Assembly (NCBI GenBank): GCA_016630905.1
Contig: WBMQ01000015.1
Location: 62,001 to 126,000 of the forward strand
Origin: Capillidium heterosporum
Taxonomy: Eukaryota > Entomophthoromycota > Entomophthoromycetes > Entomophthorales > Capillidiaceae
DNA length: 64,000 bases
Direction: 5' to 3'
In this document: positions 13,649 to 24,951 of the stretch, piece by piece
Position numbering within the stretch: position 1 is the stretch's first letter
Layout: the number at the start of each line of letters is the position of its first letter
Program-made: the position numbers and the translations under genes
The notes under the pieces: model-generated
What the model saw: the letters and a program-made list of their open reading frames with translations, nothing else
Database searches by the model: none
Told to the model about the DNA's origin: nothing

Positions 13649-13920
13649 TTGAAATATTATTTGTGTCTAGAAATTAGCAATAATGGATTTCACTCTGTAG
13701 CAACCTTGATCGTTGCAATTCCTATTATTGGATCATATAGCTATTCTTTTTTTCTTCTTTACGCCAGCCTTTACCAATTTTATATATTTCAATTTCTGAT
13801 TTATAGCTATTCTTGGTCAAGAATCTGTTCTACTTATTAGATGTTCTTGATTACCTTTATAGTTTCCATGTTCTTGGTTTTGGCTATAACCCAGGAACTC
13901 CAGCTATTAACAACATAACA
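13649..13920 (+). pseudogene. Hydrophobic membrane-protein relic
   Basis: One plus-strand frame encodes a strongly hydrophobic, aromatic-rich segment (for example IVAIPIIGSYSYSFFLLY), is stopped by TAG at 13838-13840, and resumes in the same frame at once with MFLITFIVSMFLVLAITQEL. That is three or four membrane-like stretches in 270 bp. It resembles part of a polytopic membrane protein, possibly a receptor, but no family motif is visible and there is no good start. A degraded gene fragment is the likeliest reading; chance hydrophobicity in AT-rich DNA is a real alternative. Confidence 0.22.
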
Positions 13921-13959
13921 TTTTGATAATAGAGTTCTGATAATCGATAAGTATTACAG

Positions 13960-14640
13960 GATATTAAAAGAGTATATAAATCCTTTGGATTGCCACCAAA
14001 GACTGATATCTTGACAGCATTTCACCACACTATCCTTAACTGCTACTCACTCCCTGACCCTGTTCTTAGCCATAGCTGTTACCTAGCAGCTTGATTCCGT
14101 CCTTAGTCTCTGAATAAAATCTTATCCTTTCTAATGCCTTCGTTTTTCCAGCATAGTATTACTATATGATCTAGTCTTCCAGTCTTTCCAACCTCTTACT
14201 ATCTTCTGATAATCCTTGCTACACTTGAATCCCACCTTATTTGTGCGATCAATATCACCAACACAATCAATTCGCCCTGAGCCAACATTGGCCTGCCAGT
14301 CAACCCTCACCTTTGATCCTAATATCCCAGCACCCACTACTGCTCAACTACTACTTAGTAGATCCCCTCCTGCCCAGTCCCAGTTTGTACCCAAATCTCA
14401 ATCCGTTTTCCCAATTTTCCCTTGGGCCTGGGATTTGATTACCACCATGTGAGCGCTCCTAATGATATGCCTTCTTTACCTGGCTATCCATCTCATCATT
14501 TAGAGAGTCCAGGCCTTTATCACTAATGCGGTGGTAGGCCTTAGTTCTACTTCCTTGACCTACCACGTGATTAGTTTGCACTATGATACTGTCATTAGTT
14601 GGATTCAACGGCATCTCCCTGGGCCTTACACACTCCATTA
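13960..14640. other. Compositionally distinct, C-rich island
   Basis: Against a very AT-rich background this segment is rich in C on the plus strand (CCCTGACCC, CCCAGTCCCAG, CCTGGGCC) and contains overlapping open frames on both strands, none matching a known family. It could be the remains of a mobile element or of a gene acquired or decayed here. No terminal repeats or target duplications were seen. Confidence 0.3.
14459..14638 (-). CDS. Hypothetical 59-aa frame in the C-rich island
   Basis: A minus-strand ATG frame of 59 codons ends at a TAG. Its composition is protein-like (for example GLDSLNDEMDSQVKKAYH at the end), charged and non-hydrophobic. No domain is recognised. It may be a fragment of whatever the island once encoded, or chance. 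Confidence 0.18.
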   Translation of the reverse strand: MECVRPREMPLNPTNDSIIVQTNHVVGQGSRTKAYHRISDKGLDSLNDEMDSQVKKAYH

Positions 14641-16148
14641 CAACTCATTTTTTTGAAGCTACAGTTAGTGATTATCTATTAGCTATCGAATAAACTCTTT
14701 TAAGCCCTACTAAATGATACTCCTGTTAAAACGTCCATATTTTATTTGCTATCTTTTGATCCATCAATAGGAGTATATATGGGGAACCTTCTGAATTGGT
14801 TCATAGGGAAATGGGCTAATTGATGTCGTTTTTGTCAACAAAAATTCAATTATATACAGGATAAATTAACTTTTGTCAAAATATATTAAGTGTATGATGT
14901 GTGACTGAAAAATTTTCAGTTAGAATTTAGGTTTGCTGTATCTGGGAAGCATCCATCACATAAGTATACAGGCTTTATAAAGTGATATTCAAATATATAT
15001 AATTATTTGTGAAAAAATCTTAACTGATGTACAAAGTTATATTTATATATACAGAGGAGTATATTTTCTTTTAAAAGAAAGCTGGATGTGAATTACTTTA
15101 GCTTGAATGTGCTATTGAACAGTTTTCCAATTCAATGATATCGATGAGCCAAATATATGCCGGACTTTAATAGATTTAACCTAAATTTAGCTACCTTGAC
15201 GGTACATGTTAAGTGTTTATATGCTACTGGAAACAGCATTACCTACAACAGGTATTCATTATAGCCTATATTGATGAGTTTCCGTCTAAATGCGTGGCAC
15301 AGATATTGCAAATGAACTTACCAAAGAGTATCAATAATTTTACTACTATTATGCAATAGTAAGTTAGAGCTTTTAAGCCAAATATTATTATACTATACCT
15401 TTATTAGTGTGTATACTTTTCACCCAGTCTCAAAAGATAGTATTATACCCTTCAACTATATACAATTCAAAGTGTAGGGATTGAAATGGAAAGCTAATGA
15501 ATGCAAAGCTTTCAACTTAGTTTAGAAATACAGTAGACAGCTCAACCTTGTTTTGTCAACCAATAAATTCTTCAGCTTATTGGATTTTGGTTCTCTTACT
15601 GAGTTGTAACCAACACTTTTACCAATATCAACCAAAGTACCAACAGGTTTTATTACCTGTCCTTTACATACAGTCTTAATTCGATACAAACCAGTAAGCC
15701 TAAATCTAAAAATAGGTTTAAGCTTACTGATCTGCTCTTAGAGTCGAAATGAAGTAGCTATGTGAGTCTAAACTACTACCCAGCTATCTAATTAAAACTA
15801 TCAAAACCTTTTCAATTATAACTGATGCCTATCACAATCCAAAAGTCTCTTACAGCTTATAGATCATTCACTATAGAAAAGATTTCGATACTGATGGCTT
15901 GAATTTTTCCATCATACTTTCATCAGCGATACAAAGATACAGTTCAGTAGAAGGTATAGTTGGCAAATTTTCTGGGATAGGATGAACATATAAGAGCCAT
16001 TGAAGCGTTACAAAAAACTTCTGCATGCAATTTACTTGCAACTAGGAATAAGATTGTAAAGGTAAAAGACCTCTTTCAAAGCTATTATAATTACAGATAT
16101 TAAAAGTTGAAATTTTACTTATAAATATGCTAGTTCCACACTAAAAGC
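14641..16148. other. AT-rich intergenic DNA
   Basis: No gene seen. The right-hand end is the 3' flank of the catalase gene. Confidence 0.5.
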
Positions 16149-17669
16149 CTAGATGGCATATTGAGTTCCCAATTCATTTAGGATACCGTCGCTAACTCTT
16201 TGGCCGTACTCCTTGTCAGCTTTGAAGAAGATTTTGATCTGACGGTCCCTTATAGACTTCTTGGCGTTCTTCAAGTTACCGACAATAGCTTCGATTAATC
16301 TATCTTTTTGACCTTTGTCGAACGACCTATAGAGTTCACCAGCCTGCTTGAAATCATCAATGGTAATCTTTCTAGCAAACCTGCCAATTCTACCTTGGTA
16401 ATAGGCATTGGCGACATTACTAGTACCCAACTCTTTAGGACTATCAGGGTCTAAACTATTGGGTTCATAGTTCGGTTCACTACCAAAGTTTCCGTTGATA
16501 GTCATGGCACCATCGCGCTGATGGTTACGTACGGTAGAGTTGGGCTTATTGATGGGGATCTGAAGGTAGTTGGGGCCTAAGCGGTGGCGGTGGGTATCGG
16601 CGTAGGAGAAAATTCTACCTAGCAATAGTTTATCTTCGGAAAAGTCGAAACCTCGAACAATATGGCTGGGGCAGAAGGCGGCTTGTTCCGTTTCGGCGAA
16701 GAAATTGCTGGGATTCTTAGTCAAAGTCATCCTACCGACTTCTTGGAGGGGGAACTTAGATTCGGGCCAAAGCTTGGTGGCATCAACGACACTTGGACCC
16801 ATGGCATGGGCCTGTTGCGGGGTCATGACTTGAGCCATTAGCTTCCAGCTAGGGAACTTGTTGTCTCTAATGGTACGGAAGAGTCCTAATCTATCCCTAT
16901 CTTTATCACTACCGGCGTAAGTTTGAGCTTGGCTAGCCGTCAAATTACGGATGCCCTGCTCGGAGATCCAGTGCCACTTGACGTAGTTCCAGTTGCCTTT
17001 GGCGTCCACCAATTTGTAGGCATGGACACCGAACCCGTTCATGTGAGGATAACCGTCAGGAAGCGCCAAATCGGAGAACAAATAAGTTACCATGTTTACC
17101 GACTCAGGGGTGAGGGATAAAAAGTCCCAGAACATGTCAGGGTCAGGGGCACCAGTTTGAGGGTGACGCTTTTGAGTGTGGACGAAATCGGGGAACTTGA
17201 CGGCATCCCTGATGAAGAAGACGGGTAGGTTGTTACCGACGAGGTCCCAGTTGCCTTCTTCGGTGTAGAACTTGACAGCGAAGCCACGGGGATCACGTAC
17301 CGTATCAGAAGACCCAGATTCCTGTCCAACCGTCGAGAACCTTACAAAGACTGGGGTACGTTTACCGACATTCGATAAAAGTTTGGCGGTAGTCAAGTGA
17401 GTGATGTCCTTGGTTACTTCGAAATGACCGTAGGCGCCCGATCCCCTAGCGTGAACTACGCGTTCCGGTATACGTTCGCGGTCAAAGTGGGCCATCTTCT
17501 CGATGAACTGGAAATCTTGCAGTAGAGCTGGTCCCTCTTGTCCTACGCTCAACAGGTTCTGATTGAAGTCAACTGGTTGGCCATCGTTGGTAGTTAATCC
17601 GCTTTGAGGATGTACATAAGTCGTAAGTAGTAGCGATACAATTAAAGATTTGGCAGATAGCATCTTCAA
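16149..17669 (-). CDS. Catalase with N-terminal signal peptide, 506 aa
   Basis: Haem catalase that breaks down hydrogen peroxide. The single intact exon shows the full catalase core. The distal haem His is H73 within RVVHARGSGAYGHFEV. The region FVRFSTVGQESGSSDTVRDP surrounds the haem. The proximal Tyr ligand lies in RIFSYADTHRHRLGPN, near residue 355. At 506 aa it is a small-subunit catalase. The N-terminus (MKMLSAKSLIVSLLLTTYVH) looks like a cleavable signal peptide, so the enzyme is probably secreted or enters the secretory pathway; no C-terminal SKL-type peroxisomal signal is present (it ends QYAI). The start is the first ATG giving this leader and is supported by a TATA box 80 bp upstream. 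Small secreted catalases often scavenge external peroxide, which would suit an organism facing host or environmental oxidants (inference). Confidence 0.95.
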   Translation of the reverse strand: MKMLSAKSLIVSLLLTTYVHPQSGLTTNDGQPVDFNQNLLSVGQEGPALLQDFQFIEKMAHFDRERIPERVVHARGSGAYGHFEVTKDITHLTTAKLLSNVGKRTPVFVRFSTVGQESGSSDTVRDPRGFAVKFYTEEGNWDLVGNNLPVFFIRDAVKFPDFVHTQKRHPQTGAPDPDMFWDFLSLTPESVNMVTYLFSDLALPDGYPHMNGFGVHAYKLVDAKGNWNYVKWHWISEQGIRNLTASQAQTYAGSDKDRDRLGLFRTIRDNKFPSWKLMAQVMTPQQAHAMGPSVVDATKLWPESKFPLQEVGRMTLTKNPSNFFAETEQAAFCPSHIVRGFDFSEDKLLLGRIFSYADTHRHRLGPNYLQIPINKPNSTVRNHQRDGAMTINGNFGSEPNYEPNSLDPDSPKELGTSNVANAYYQGRIGRFARKITIDDFKQAGELYRSFDKGQKDRLIEAIVGNLKNAKKSIRDRQIKIFFKADKEYGQRVSDGILNELGTQYAI

Positions 17670-17748
17670 CTGTAAATATTGATGGTTTTAAAGATAATCT
17701 AAGAATAAAGAAACAATTTAATTTTTGGAATGCAAAAGCCTTCCCTAT

Positions 17749-17757
17749 CCTTATATA
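17749..17757 (-). promoter_or_regulatory. TATA box of the catalase gene
   Basis: On the minus strand the sequence reads TATATAAGG about 80 bp upstream of the catalase ATG, a strong core-promoter match. Confidence 0.55.
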
Positions 17758-17769
17758 CCATTCTTCCAT

Positions 17770-19656
17770 TTGTATAGCGCTATGAAATAATGCACTTCTT
17801 TTGAATAAAAGCGAATTCTCGCGCCATTAATTACTTTTTTGAAGGTGTACATTACATTGCCTTTATGTACGTCCCCCATGTTGTCAATCTACATTTCTAA
17901 AAGCTTGGATCTTTTAGAATTAGGGATAGTTTTTATATTTAGTACAAAACCCCTAAATTTGGATTAGTAACTTTTGGTTCAAACCTGGGAATTTCCCTCT
18001 ACTTTACCAAATTAGGTAAAATTCCTCAATGCAAATACCTCCAAAAGGAATCTTCTATTTAACCTCAAAATAAGCCGAAGTAGATATACCATTTGATGAA
18101 AATTTAAATTATGGACTAAATTTCTATCATAATACGTAAATATTTTTCCATAAGGTCGATGGGCTTGCAATTGGATCAACAGATTACTGCCTTTACACTT
18201 TTAAAACTTAGCGTTAATTAATAATGACCTTTCAAGCCTAGCTATAAAGACGCGAACATATGTAAGGATTTAACTTATGTCAATGTCAGTATCGTAGGCT
18301 TTTATGAATGTGAAATCGTGGTCGGGGCGCTGCTAAAGAACATCTGAACTTATTATTAGAAACTGCCGAAGTATATCTACAAAAATAGCTATTATACAGG
18401 ATTTGCTAAGTATATTAGTTTTTAATATATCTAGCTTAAAGTTATTTTTGGAGGTTTAATTACGGTCAACGTACATGGGCTACTAATTATTTTAATTGGT
18501 GATAGATAATTTACCACAAAATTGAAGGATTACATTGCTCAACCCCATTTTAAATATATTATATGTTAGAAATATATAGCTCCAAAATATTAAATTGGCA
18601 GTTATTGAGGTAATTTCTATATCTTCAAATATAATGTTAGATTAAGTATACTTTAAAAGTTTAATTTATATCAGAGATACTATTTGGATGATGTTTCTAA
18701 ACTTTGACTTTTAAGTCTTCTACACGACAATAATTCCATGGATCCCTAATGTATATTTCAGTATAAAACTAATGAAATTCTACACTAGACAGACTATAAG
18801 TATTTTAATTCGCTAATTGGAAGTTATGAGATAGATAATACCAACTTAAGTAGTAAGGATTTTGAGTTATTCATAATCCTTCAGATCGAATATCTTTGAT
18901 TTGGAGTTTTCATTCCTAATCTTCAAAAGTTGAATTTTCCAACTTCCAAACTTTTCCATACTCCAAAACTTCAAAAGTTGATTGTCAATTTAAAAATGGA
19001 GGGATAAATTATTGTTTTAGCAGAAAATGGGCGAAGCGTACAAATTTCAAATATAAATTAGCATTTATTTGTATTTAGAATTTGCCAATATTAAAGAGAA
19101 TAGTCCGAATAAAAGCAGGCTTTGACTAGCACTTTTAGTACAAATATATTGATGAAGATAGCTTTAGCTAAAGGCAAAATAAATTTAATTTTAGGAAGAA
19201 ATTGGTTATCCTGGAGTAAGTGATATTATTAGTCCTTTAAAAACATAGTCTTCAACAAACTATCGCTAGCATTTAAAGTATATTTTACATTTAGTATAGC
19301 TTTTACCAAAATACATTCAAAATTTTGAGAATGAGACGTCAATATAAAGTTTGTTCGAATAACAAGTTTACTTGACACATTTCAAAAATACATTAATACA
19401 GTAATAAAAGTTGTACAATATTAGTTTTCTTTTGCAAAGTAATTTCTAGTTTCTTCAGCAATATATCATGAATTTATTTTGAATTACGTTCTATATTTTT
19501 GCCGATTTTTTATTTGCAAACATGCAAGCAATAATTTTAATCAAATTGCTGCCACGTTCTCAAACACATGTCAATAAACGCTTTCTTAAAAATATACTTC
19601 ATATAACCGAAAGCTTGGAGAGTTCAAATGTCAGCCTAAGTACAACCTATAAGCAA
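17770..19656. other. AT-rich intergenic DNA
   Basis: About 1.9 kb between divergent genes, with no supportable gene. Several short palindromic words of the type CTTCAAAAGTTG recur near 18915-18985, which may be chance in this composition. Confidence 0.5.
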
Positions 19657-19667
19657 TATATATAAAC
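19657..19667 (+). promoter_or_regulatory. TATA box of the glycosyltransferase gene
   Basis: TATATATAAAC lies about 50 bp upstream of the ATG at 19714, a typical distance for a short 5' leader. Confidence 0.5.
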
Positions 19668-19713
19668 ACAAAAAATAAAATCAAATACCCTTTCCATAAA
19701 CTCAAGAATCAAT

Positions 19714-21249
19714 ATGAAGATAGCGATAGGACTCGATCAAGGCTCCAACTCTCATGTAACTTATTTATTCGAACTGTTGACATCTAAAGCAGCCAACGAA
19801 ACTCAAATATATTTTGTAAGCAACCAAAGAAATAGAAATTACATAAGAGACTATCCCAATCTAACCTTCAAGCCCATCAATATCCCAAATTCGGAATCGG
19901 ACGCTTACACTCAATTTTTGAAAGACAATCCTAAGGATCAACGGATTGATCTGAAGCAGGTGTTCATCGGAAACTTGAAGAATTTGGTACTCAACTACGA
20001 AGCTCAGGTCGAAGGATACCTACAAATATTTGAAGAGTTGAAACCGGATATAGTACTATGTGACTTTTTAGGTTCTGCTTGCTTGGACGTGGCTGAGCAC
20101 TTAAATTTGCCGGTGATACACACCTTCCAGACGTTGGACCTGAGCTTCAAATTTTTGAGGAATCCTAAGTTGACGAGTACCTTCTATACCTATGGTCCAC
20201 TCTACAACAGTGAGCTAAGTATTTACCAACGCATAGTCAACGAACTACATAGGTCCAAGTATCAAGCTGTTGGTTAGCTATAGGTATATATTGGAGTTGA
20301 ACAAGCTGAGGTCAAAATTCAATTTTAAGCCCAAGAACTTTATCTTCGGACCCTACAACAACATCAAGTTCTTTAATTCCTTCCTCGGCTTTGAGTTGCC
20401 TCGTCCCAACCTCAAGAAAGACGTCTATCTGTTTGGTCCAATTATCAGTTCAAAGATCGATATACTAGATAGCGAGTATATGACCTTTTTAAGAGACAAG
20501 GATAATATTATTCTAGTAACTTTTGGCACTATATTCTACCCACCACCTTCCACCTTATCCCCAATGATAAAGGACTAACCAAGCTGTTAGATCTAAAGTT
20601 AATTGACGGTGTTGTAATGGGAAATGAGTTCCTATACGCCAGCCGATATAGCTACAAGGATCTATTGGAGTTTTCGAATCGGGATGATGTGCTGTTCAAG
20701 CCTTGGGTGGATCAGAGGAATTTGTTGAGTAACGCCAAAGTCAAACTGTTCGCTAGCCACTGCGGTCTAGATTCTTTGTTCCAAGCCTTCAAGTTCAACA
20801 AAAAGCTGCTGATGCTACCCATTGGTATGGACCAACCTAGGAATGCCAAAAAGGTGGAGTTGTTGAGTTTGGGCAACTATTTGGATATACATACAGCAAC
20901 TAAGGACGATTACAAGTTGAGTGTTGTTCAATTGTTGAGTAAAGATCTTACACAAAGCTTTGATAACGTCAACACTTTGATGAACTTCAGTTTAACCAAT
21001 CGAGTCGATACGATGGAAGTTATTACGGACGTAGTTGAGAGAAGTAGAGTATGTAAGCTGAAGGGGTTGAGGGATAATCGATACTATGGCTGCTTGAACA
21101 ACAGTAAGAATATCGTAATTGAAGATGATTATATAGAGCTTATCAGTGTCTATTTTAAAATTACACTGTGTCTTACCATCGCCTATTTGACCTATAGGCT
21201 GATGAAAAGGCTTGTATCAATTAATGAGAGAGATATCAAGTTAGAGTAA
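19714..21249 (+). CDS. UDP-glycosyltransferase family (GT1) protein, frame interrupted twice
   Basis: Membrane-anchored glycosyltransferase-like protein of about 511 aa. An N-terminal Rossmann-like half (MKIAIGLDQGSNSHVTYLFE...) is followed by a C-terminal UDP-sugar-binding half with VTFGT, then PWVDQRNLLSNAKVKLFAS, HCGLDSLFQA and MLPIGMDQPRNA, the recognisable UGT signature region. Near the end a membrane helix (VYFKITLCLTIAYLTYRL) and a short basic tail fit the ER-anchored UGT layout, although no N-terminal signal peptide is visible. The frame breaks twice: one extra base near 20272 (just before a TAG), and one missing base or two extra near 20536-20545. The two cancel, so the start and end are in phase. 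I found no intron that explains either. Either assembly errors or a very recent pseudogene. The acceptor substrate is unknown. Confidence 0.75.
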
Positions 21250-21510
21250 TACTATATATTTTTAAACTATACTATTAAACATTCGTAATTGGAGTTGCTA
21301 GTATATAAGTAGACCATCTAATATAAATACAGTGCTTATATATTCTACAATTCAATTTGTTCTACTTACTTTTTTGGTTACTATCTATATGCTTATAACC
21401 CCACTTGTTAACTATCATAGACTTACAAGAAATGGCAAACATTAATAAAAGATGATAACCATCTACCTGACAATCAATATCAAAGCATAAAATTCAAATA
21501 TATAAAACAT

Positions 21511-22398
21511 TTAATCAAAAATACCTCCGCAAGGAACGGCAAATCTATGTCTAGTCTCAATAGCGCTGATGGCGGCGATATCCTCTTTGGAGAGTTCGAC
21601 GTCGTTGAAGTTTTCTACAATTCGGGAGGCGGTGACTGACTTAGGAATGACAGAGGTATTCCTAGATTGACCCCAAGCTAAAGCTACCTGGGAGGTGGTG
21701 ATGTTGTGTTTCTCGGCGATAGCCTTGAGAACGGGTTCGTCACGGACATTGGGTTCACCTTTGGAGCCTAGGGGGGAGTAAGCAGTGACGTGGATACCGT
21801 TGGACTTGCAGAAAGCCACCAAGTCATCTTGGGGTAGGTAGGGATGCAACTCAACTTGGAGTACGGCAGGTTTGATGCTGGCGTTGTCCAAAATGTTTTG
21901 GATCTTGGGGATGGTGAAGTTGGAGAGACCGATGTGCTTTACCTTACCACTGGTGACCAATTTCTCCAGCTCCTTCCAGGTATCGACCAGGTTGTAACCT
22001 TCTTCGAATAAGGGGGTGTGCTCAGGGGTGAAGGGGAAGAGGGAATCACCTTGGGGCTGACCACAGGGCCAGTGAATCAGGTACAAGTCCAGGTAGTCGA
22101 CTTGCAGGTTAGTTATAGTCTCATTGAAACCTTGTAGTACGCGCTCGGGGTGGTGGAAGGTGTTCCATAGCTTGGAGGTGATAAAAATATCCTTACGGTC
22201 GACACCGGAAGCCTTGATGGCGTCGCCTACCTCCTTCTCATTCTGATAGATCCAGGCACAGTCTAGGTGTCGGTAACCGGCTTCGAGGGCTACTTTGACA
22301 GCGTTGCCTACTTCGTTGGGTTCGGATCTCCAGGTACCTAAACCTACTAGAGGGATTTTGGCTCCGGTGTAAAGGGTATCGAATCTTTTCAAAGACAT
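21511..22398 (-). CDS. Aldo-keto reductase, 295 aa
   Basis: Cytosolic NAD(P)H-dependent oxidoreductase of the AKR superfamily, reducing aldehydes, ketones or sugars. The catalytic tetrad is complete: D46 and Y51 in LDCAWIYQNE, K76 in FITSKLWN and H109 in LYLIHWP. The cofactor-binding region near the C-terminus reads SVIPKSVTASRIVENF, the usual phosphate-contacting loop. A single exon of normal family length with an intact frame. Codons are GC-richer than the surroundings, typical of a well-expressed gene. A TATA box lies about 60 bp upstream. Substrate cannot be assigned; xylose/aldose or glycerol/glyceraldehyde-type reductases are the nearest known groups. Confidence 0.93.
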   Translation of the reverse strand: MSLKRFDTLYTGAKIPLVGLGTWRSEPNEVGNAVKVALEAGYRHLDCAWIYQNEKEVGDAIKASGVDRKDIFITSKLWNTFHHPERVLQGFNETITNLQVDYLDLYLIHWPCGQPQGDSLFPFTPEHTPLFEEGYNLVDTWKELEKLVTSGKVKHIGLSNFTIPKIQNILDNASIKPAVLQVELHPYLPQDDLVAFCKSNGIHVTAYSPLGSKGEPNVRDEPVLKAIAEKHNITTSQVALAWGQSRNTSVIPKSVTASRIVENFNDVELSKEDIAAISAIETRHRFAVPCGGIFD

Positions 22399-22456
22399 AC
22401 TGCGTTCAACTTGACGAATTGGAATTGAAATGTAGAAAAAATTGGAGGCTTTGTTT

Positions 22457-22465
22457 CTTTTTATA
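22457..22465 (-). promoter_or_regulatory. TATA box of the aldo-keto reductase gene
   Basis: Minus-strand TATAAAAAG about 60 bp upstream of the ATG at 22398. Confidence 0.55.
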
Positions 22466-23616
22466 CAATTTCAGGATCATTTGGCTCTACGTATTCTCTT
22501 CAAAAGTTGGAAAAGGAACCTGTTCAATCTGATTCCATGATTTCTGACAATAGTCTGGCAAAACTTCGAGATTAGCATAAAATGGGCTTAATCCATTTTG
22601 GTTTGTTCGTCATCCTAGAAACTTGTACCGGACCAGATAAACCCGACTCCAGCAATCTTATTTTGGAAGATCTTTGAAACAGGCTACAAGGCACCAAAAA
22701 CCGAACTATGAGATTGTAAAGGTTTATATGTAGATATAATCACAAGACCTGCCGGCCCCAAGAACATCAGGCAATGGCTTTGTCAAATGATAGTTGCAAA
22801 GTAAAGTTCCAAAGTAATACGGACTTATTCCAAGTATAGTAATTGAATACTTCCTCCATTCGCGTTTATTGGGTATATTCAGCTATATATTTTAGTTAGA
22901 TATTCTAGTACTCACGGATGCTAGATGTATTTCTAATCCTATGTTGATGGTACATAGCATGCAGTCCGCAAAATTCGGATAAGATTTAAAGTCTACTGAC
23001 AATAGCGATATCAAGTATAATCTGAAAACTCCTCGGATTTGACCGACTTTCTCTAGCCATAAAGTATGAGTGCACAAAGCACCTCTGAAATCAACCAAGC
23101 AAATATAGCTTTAGGCACATTTTTCAAGTAAAAACTATATAGCTTTGGCCAATTCTTAGGTATGTGTTGCTTAATAGTAAGTGATAGGAGCCACCAAACT
23201 CGTATCAAATGCTATACTTGAGTTTTCCAACCTTTATTATTAAAATCATCCCCCTATACATCTATATGCTATGATTTGTGTTGCATGCAGCTACCATTTC
23301 GGTTTTCCTATTGTTAACAACTTTTTGAATTTAACCAACTTTTCGCCCAAGAGCCTCGGCTTTGATAGGATGTTAAATTAAGCTTTGCCTAGGTTTGCAA
23401 GGATACAAAGCAGCAGCATCTGTCTATAGGATGAATTTAAAAGGTATAACAGGAGCATTTGCCAATGTGGTTTGGCGTTAAATATATGCATATAAACTAC
23501 AACATAAATTAATGAGTTGTCAAAATAGTATTAGAAGGATATGATAAACATAGAGCAGGAGTATAGATAAAGTATATTCAAAATAGAACACCAAACCGAA
23601 AAAACTGCTCTATTTA
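22466..23616. other. Intergenic DNA
   Basis: No gene supported. An open minus-strand frame at 22892-23098 has no recognisable features and no matching exons. Confidence 0.5.
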
Positions 23617-24951
23617 TTAGTTATCGTCCAGCACCAACCTAGGTCTAACTCTATTGGAGTGGTGATGAACGGCTGAAATGCGCTCATAATTCTCCTCCTT
23701 GCTTGTGACCAAGGGTACCTCGTTACAAGCTTTGCTGTTGCACCTACCACTGTACTTGACTCTACATTTACTACACTGTATGAATAGCAAATTGCACAGT
23801 AGGTTGACGCAGTTTGTGTAGTTGTCGGTAGGTTGGTTGCATTGATGACATTTTGATAAGATATCAGAGGTGATCTTCTCCCCCCTACGCTTATCGAACG
23901 TAAAATTTTTACCTTTGAAAAGTGAGCTTTCGGTTAGCTGGTTGTTGTTGACAAACTGACCATAATTTGTTATACCACCCTTCAGCATCTTGATGTCCTT
24001 GAAACCTTTGCTCTTGAGGATAGCTCCCGCCTTTGAACATCGTATACCACCGGTGCAGTACATGTATATGGTCTCGGATTCTAAACCTTGGGTCTTAGTT
24101 AGGAGGTCGGTCATGTTCTCTCGAAACGTATCTACATCTGGTTTATAGGCATCGACAAAATGACCTACTTCGCTATTGAAATTGTCATTGTAAGTATACT
24201 TGCTATCAAAAGTTAGGTTACCTTTCGTACTGGTTGCGAACGTCGAAAAGGTGGATATCTTCACCCAACTTTCGTTTAGCTTCAAGCTCGTGGTGCCAGG
24301 TCTTGGGTTCCAAATAGGTAGGTTCGTTTTCTAGTATGGTTGTTGGTTCTATTTTGTAATCGCACGCTACTAACTACAGAGAATAAATACAAAAATATAA
24401 AAAAGATTTACTTGCTCCTTTATCCTAACGTGCAACTTCTTAAAGCTCGATTCAAAGTTATTGTCCAAAAATTTGATATCTTCGTTGAAACTAGCCACTT
24501 CCAATTCAAAAGGCAACTTATTAAACCTACTATCTTTGTTGCATAGATAGTTTTTAACCTTGTCGACGTTAGCGATGGGGCTTGAAAATTGAAAGTTGAT
24601 CCCTTCAATCGAAATGTAAAATCTACCTAAAACTTCTAGTTCATTCAACTCCTCCAACATCCTACTCCTTAAATCGGATAGTTCCGAAGTCTCAAGTTTA
24701 CAGAATTTGTATACCGAAAAGGTTTTGTACTGAATATTGAAGTTATAGGTTGGTTTATCTTTGACATTGGATTTGCTAACATGACCGGTATTGCTACAGT
24801 AAAGTCGATTTACTAGGCTGTTGGATAGACGGCTTCTTAAGCTCTTTATCAATGTCACATCCGTCAACTTTGGTCTGTAGGTGTAAGTTAGCCTTTTGTT
24901 GAAGTTAAGTAAACTGGATATTGGTTGAACGATATGGAATTTCGACTTCAT
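23617..24951 (-). CDS. Rhodanese-domain tRNA uridine hydroxylase, TrhO/TSTD2-like (three exons), 415 aa
   Basis: Exons are 24951-24412, 24373-24222 and 24172-23617; all phases agree and no frame break is needed. The second intron, 49 nt, is placed because splicing gives NQYESEVGHF, the conserved rhodanese entry motif. The product matches the YceA/TrhO family: an N-terminal ferredoxin-like domain (YKFCKLETSELSDLRSRM), a rhodanese domain with active-site loop CTGGIRCSKAGA, then GKNFTFDKRRGEKI and a C-terminal cysteine cluster (CHQCNQPTDNYTNC and further Cys). Bacterial TrhO hydroxylates U34 of tRNA using prephenate-independent chemistry with oxygen. The roughly 55-residue N-terminal extension, rich in Lys, Arg, Ser and poor in acidic residues, looks like a mitochondrial presequence, so a mitochondrial tRNA-modifying role is likely (inference). 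Confidence 0.88.

Noticed and set aside
20265-20300. Intron to explain the glycosyltransferase frame break
   Set aside because: No donor, branch and acceptor set fits; only about 30 nt lie between candidate GT and AG, and removal would lose in-frame family-like sequence.
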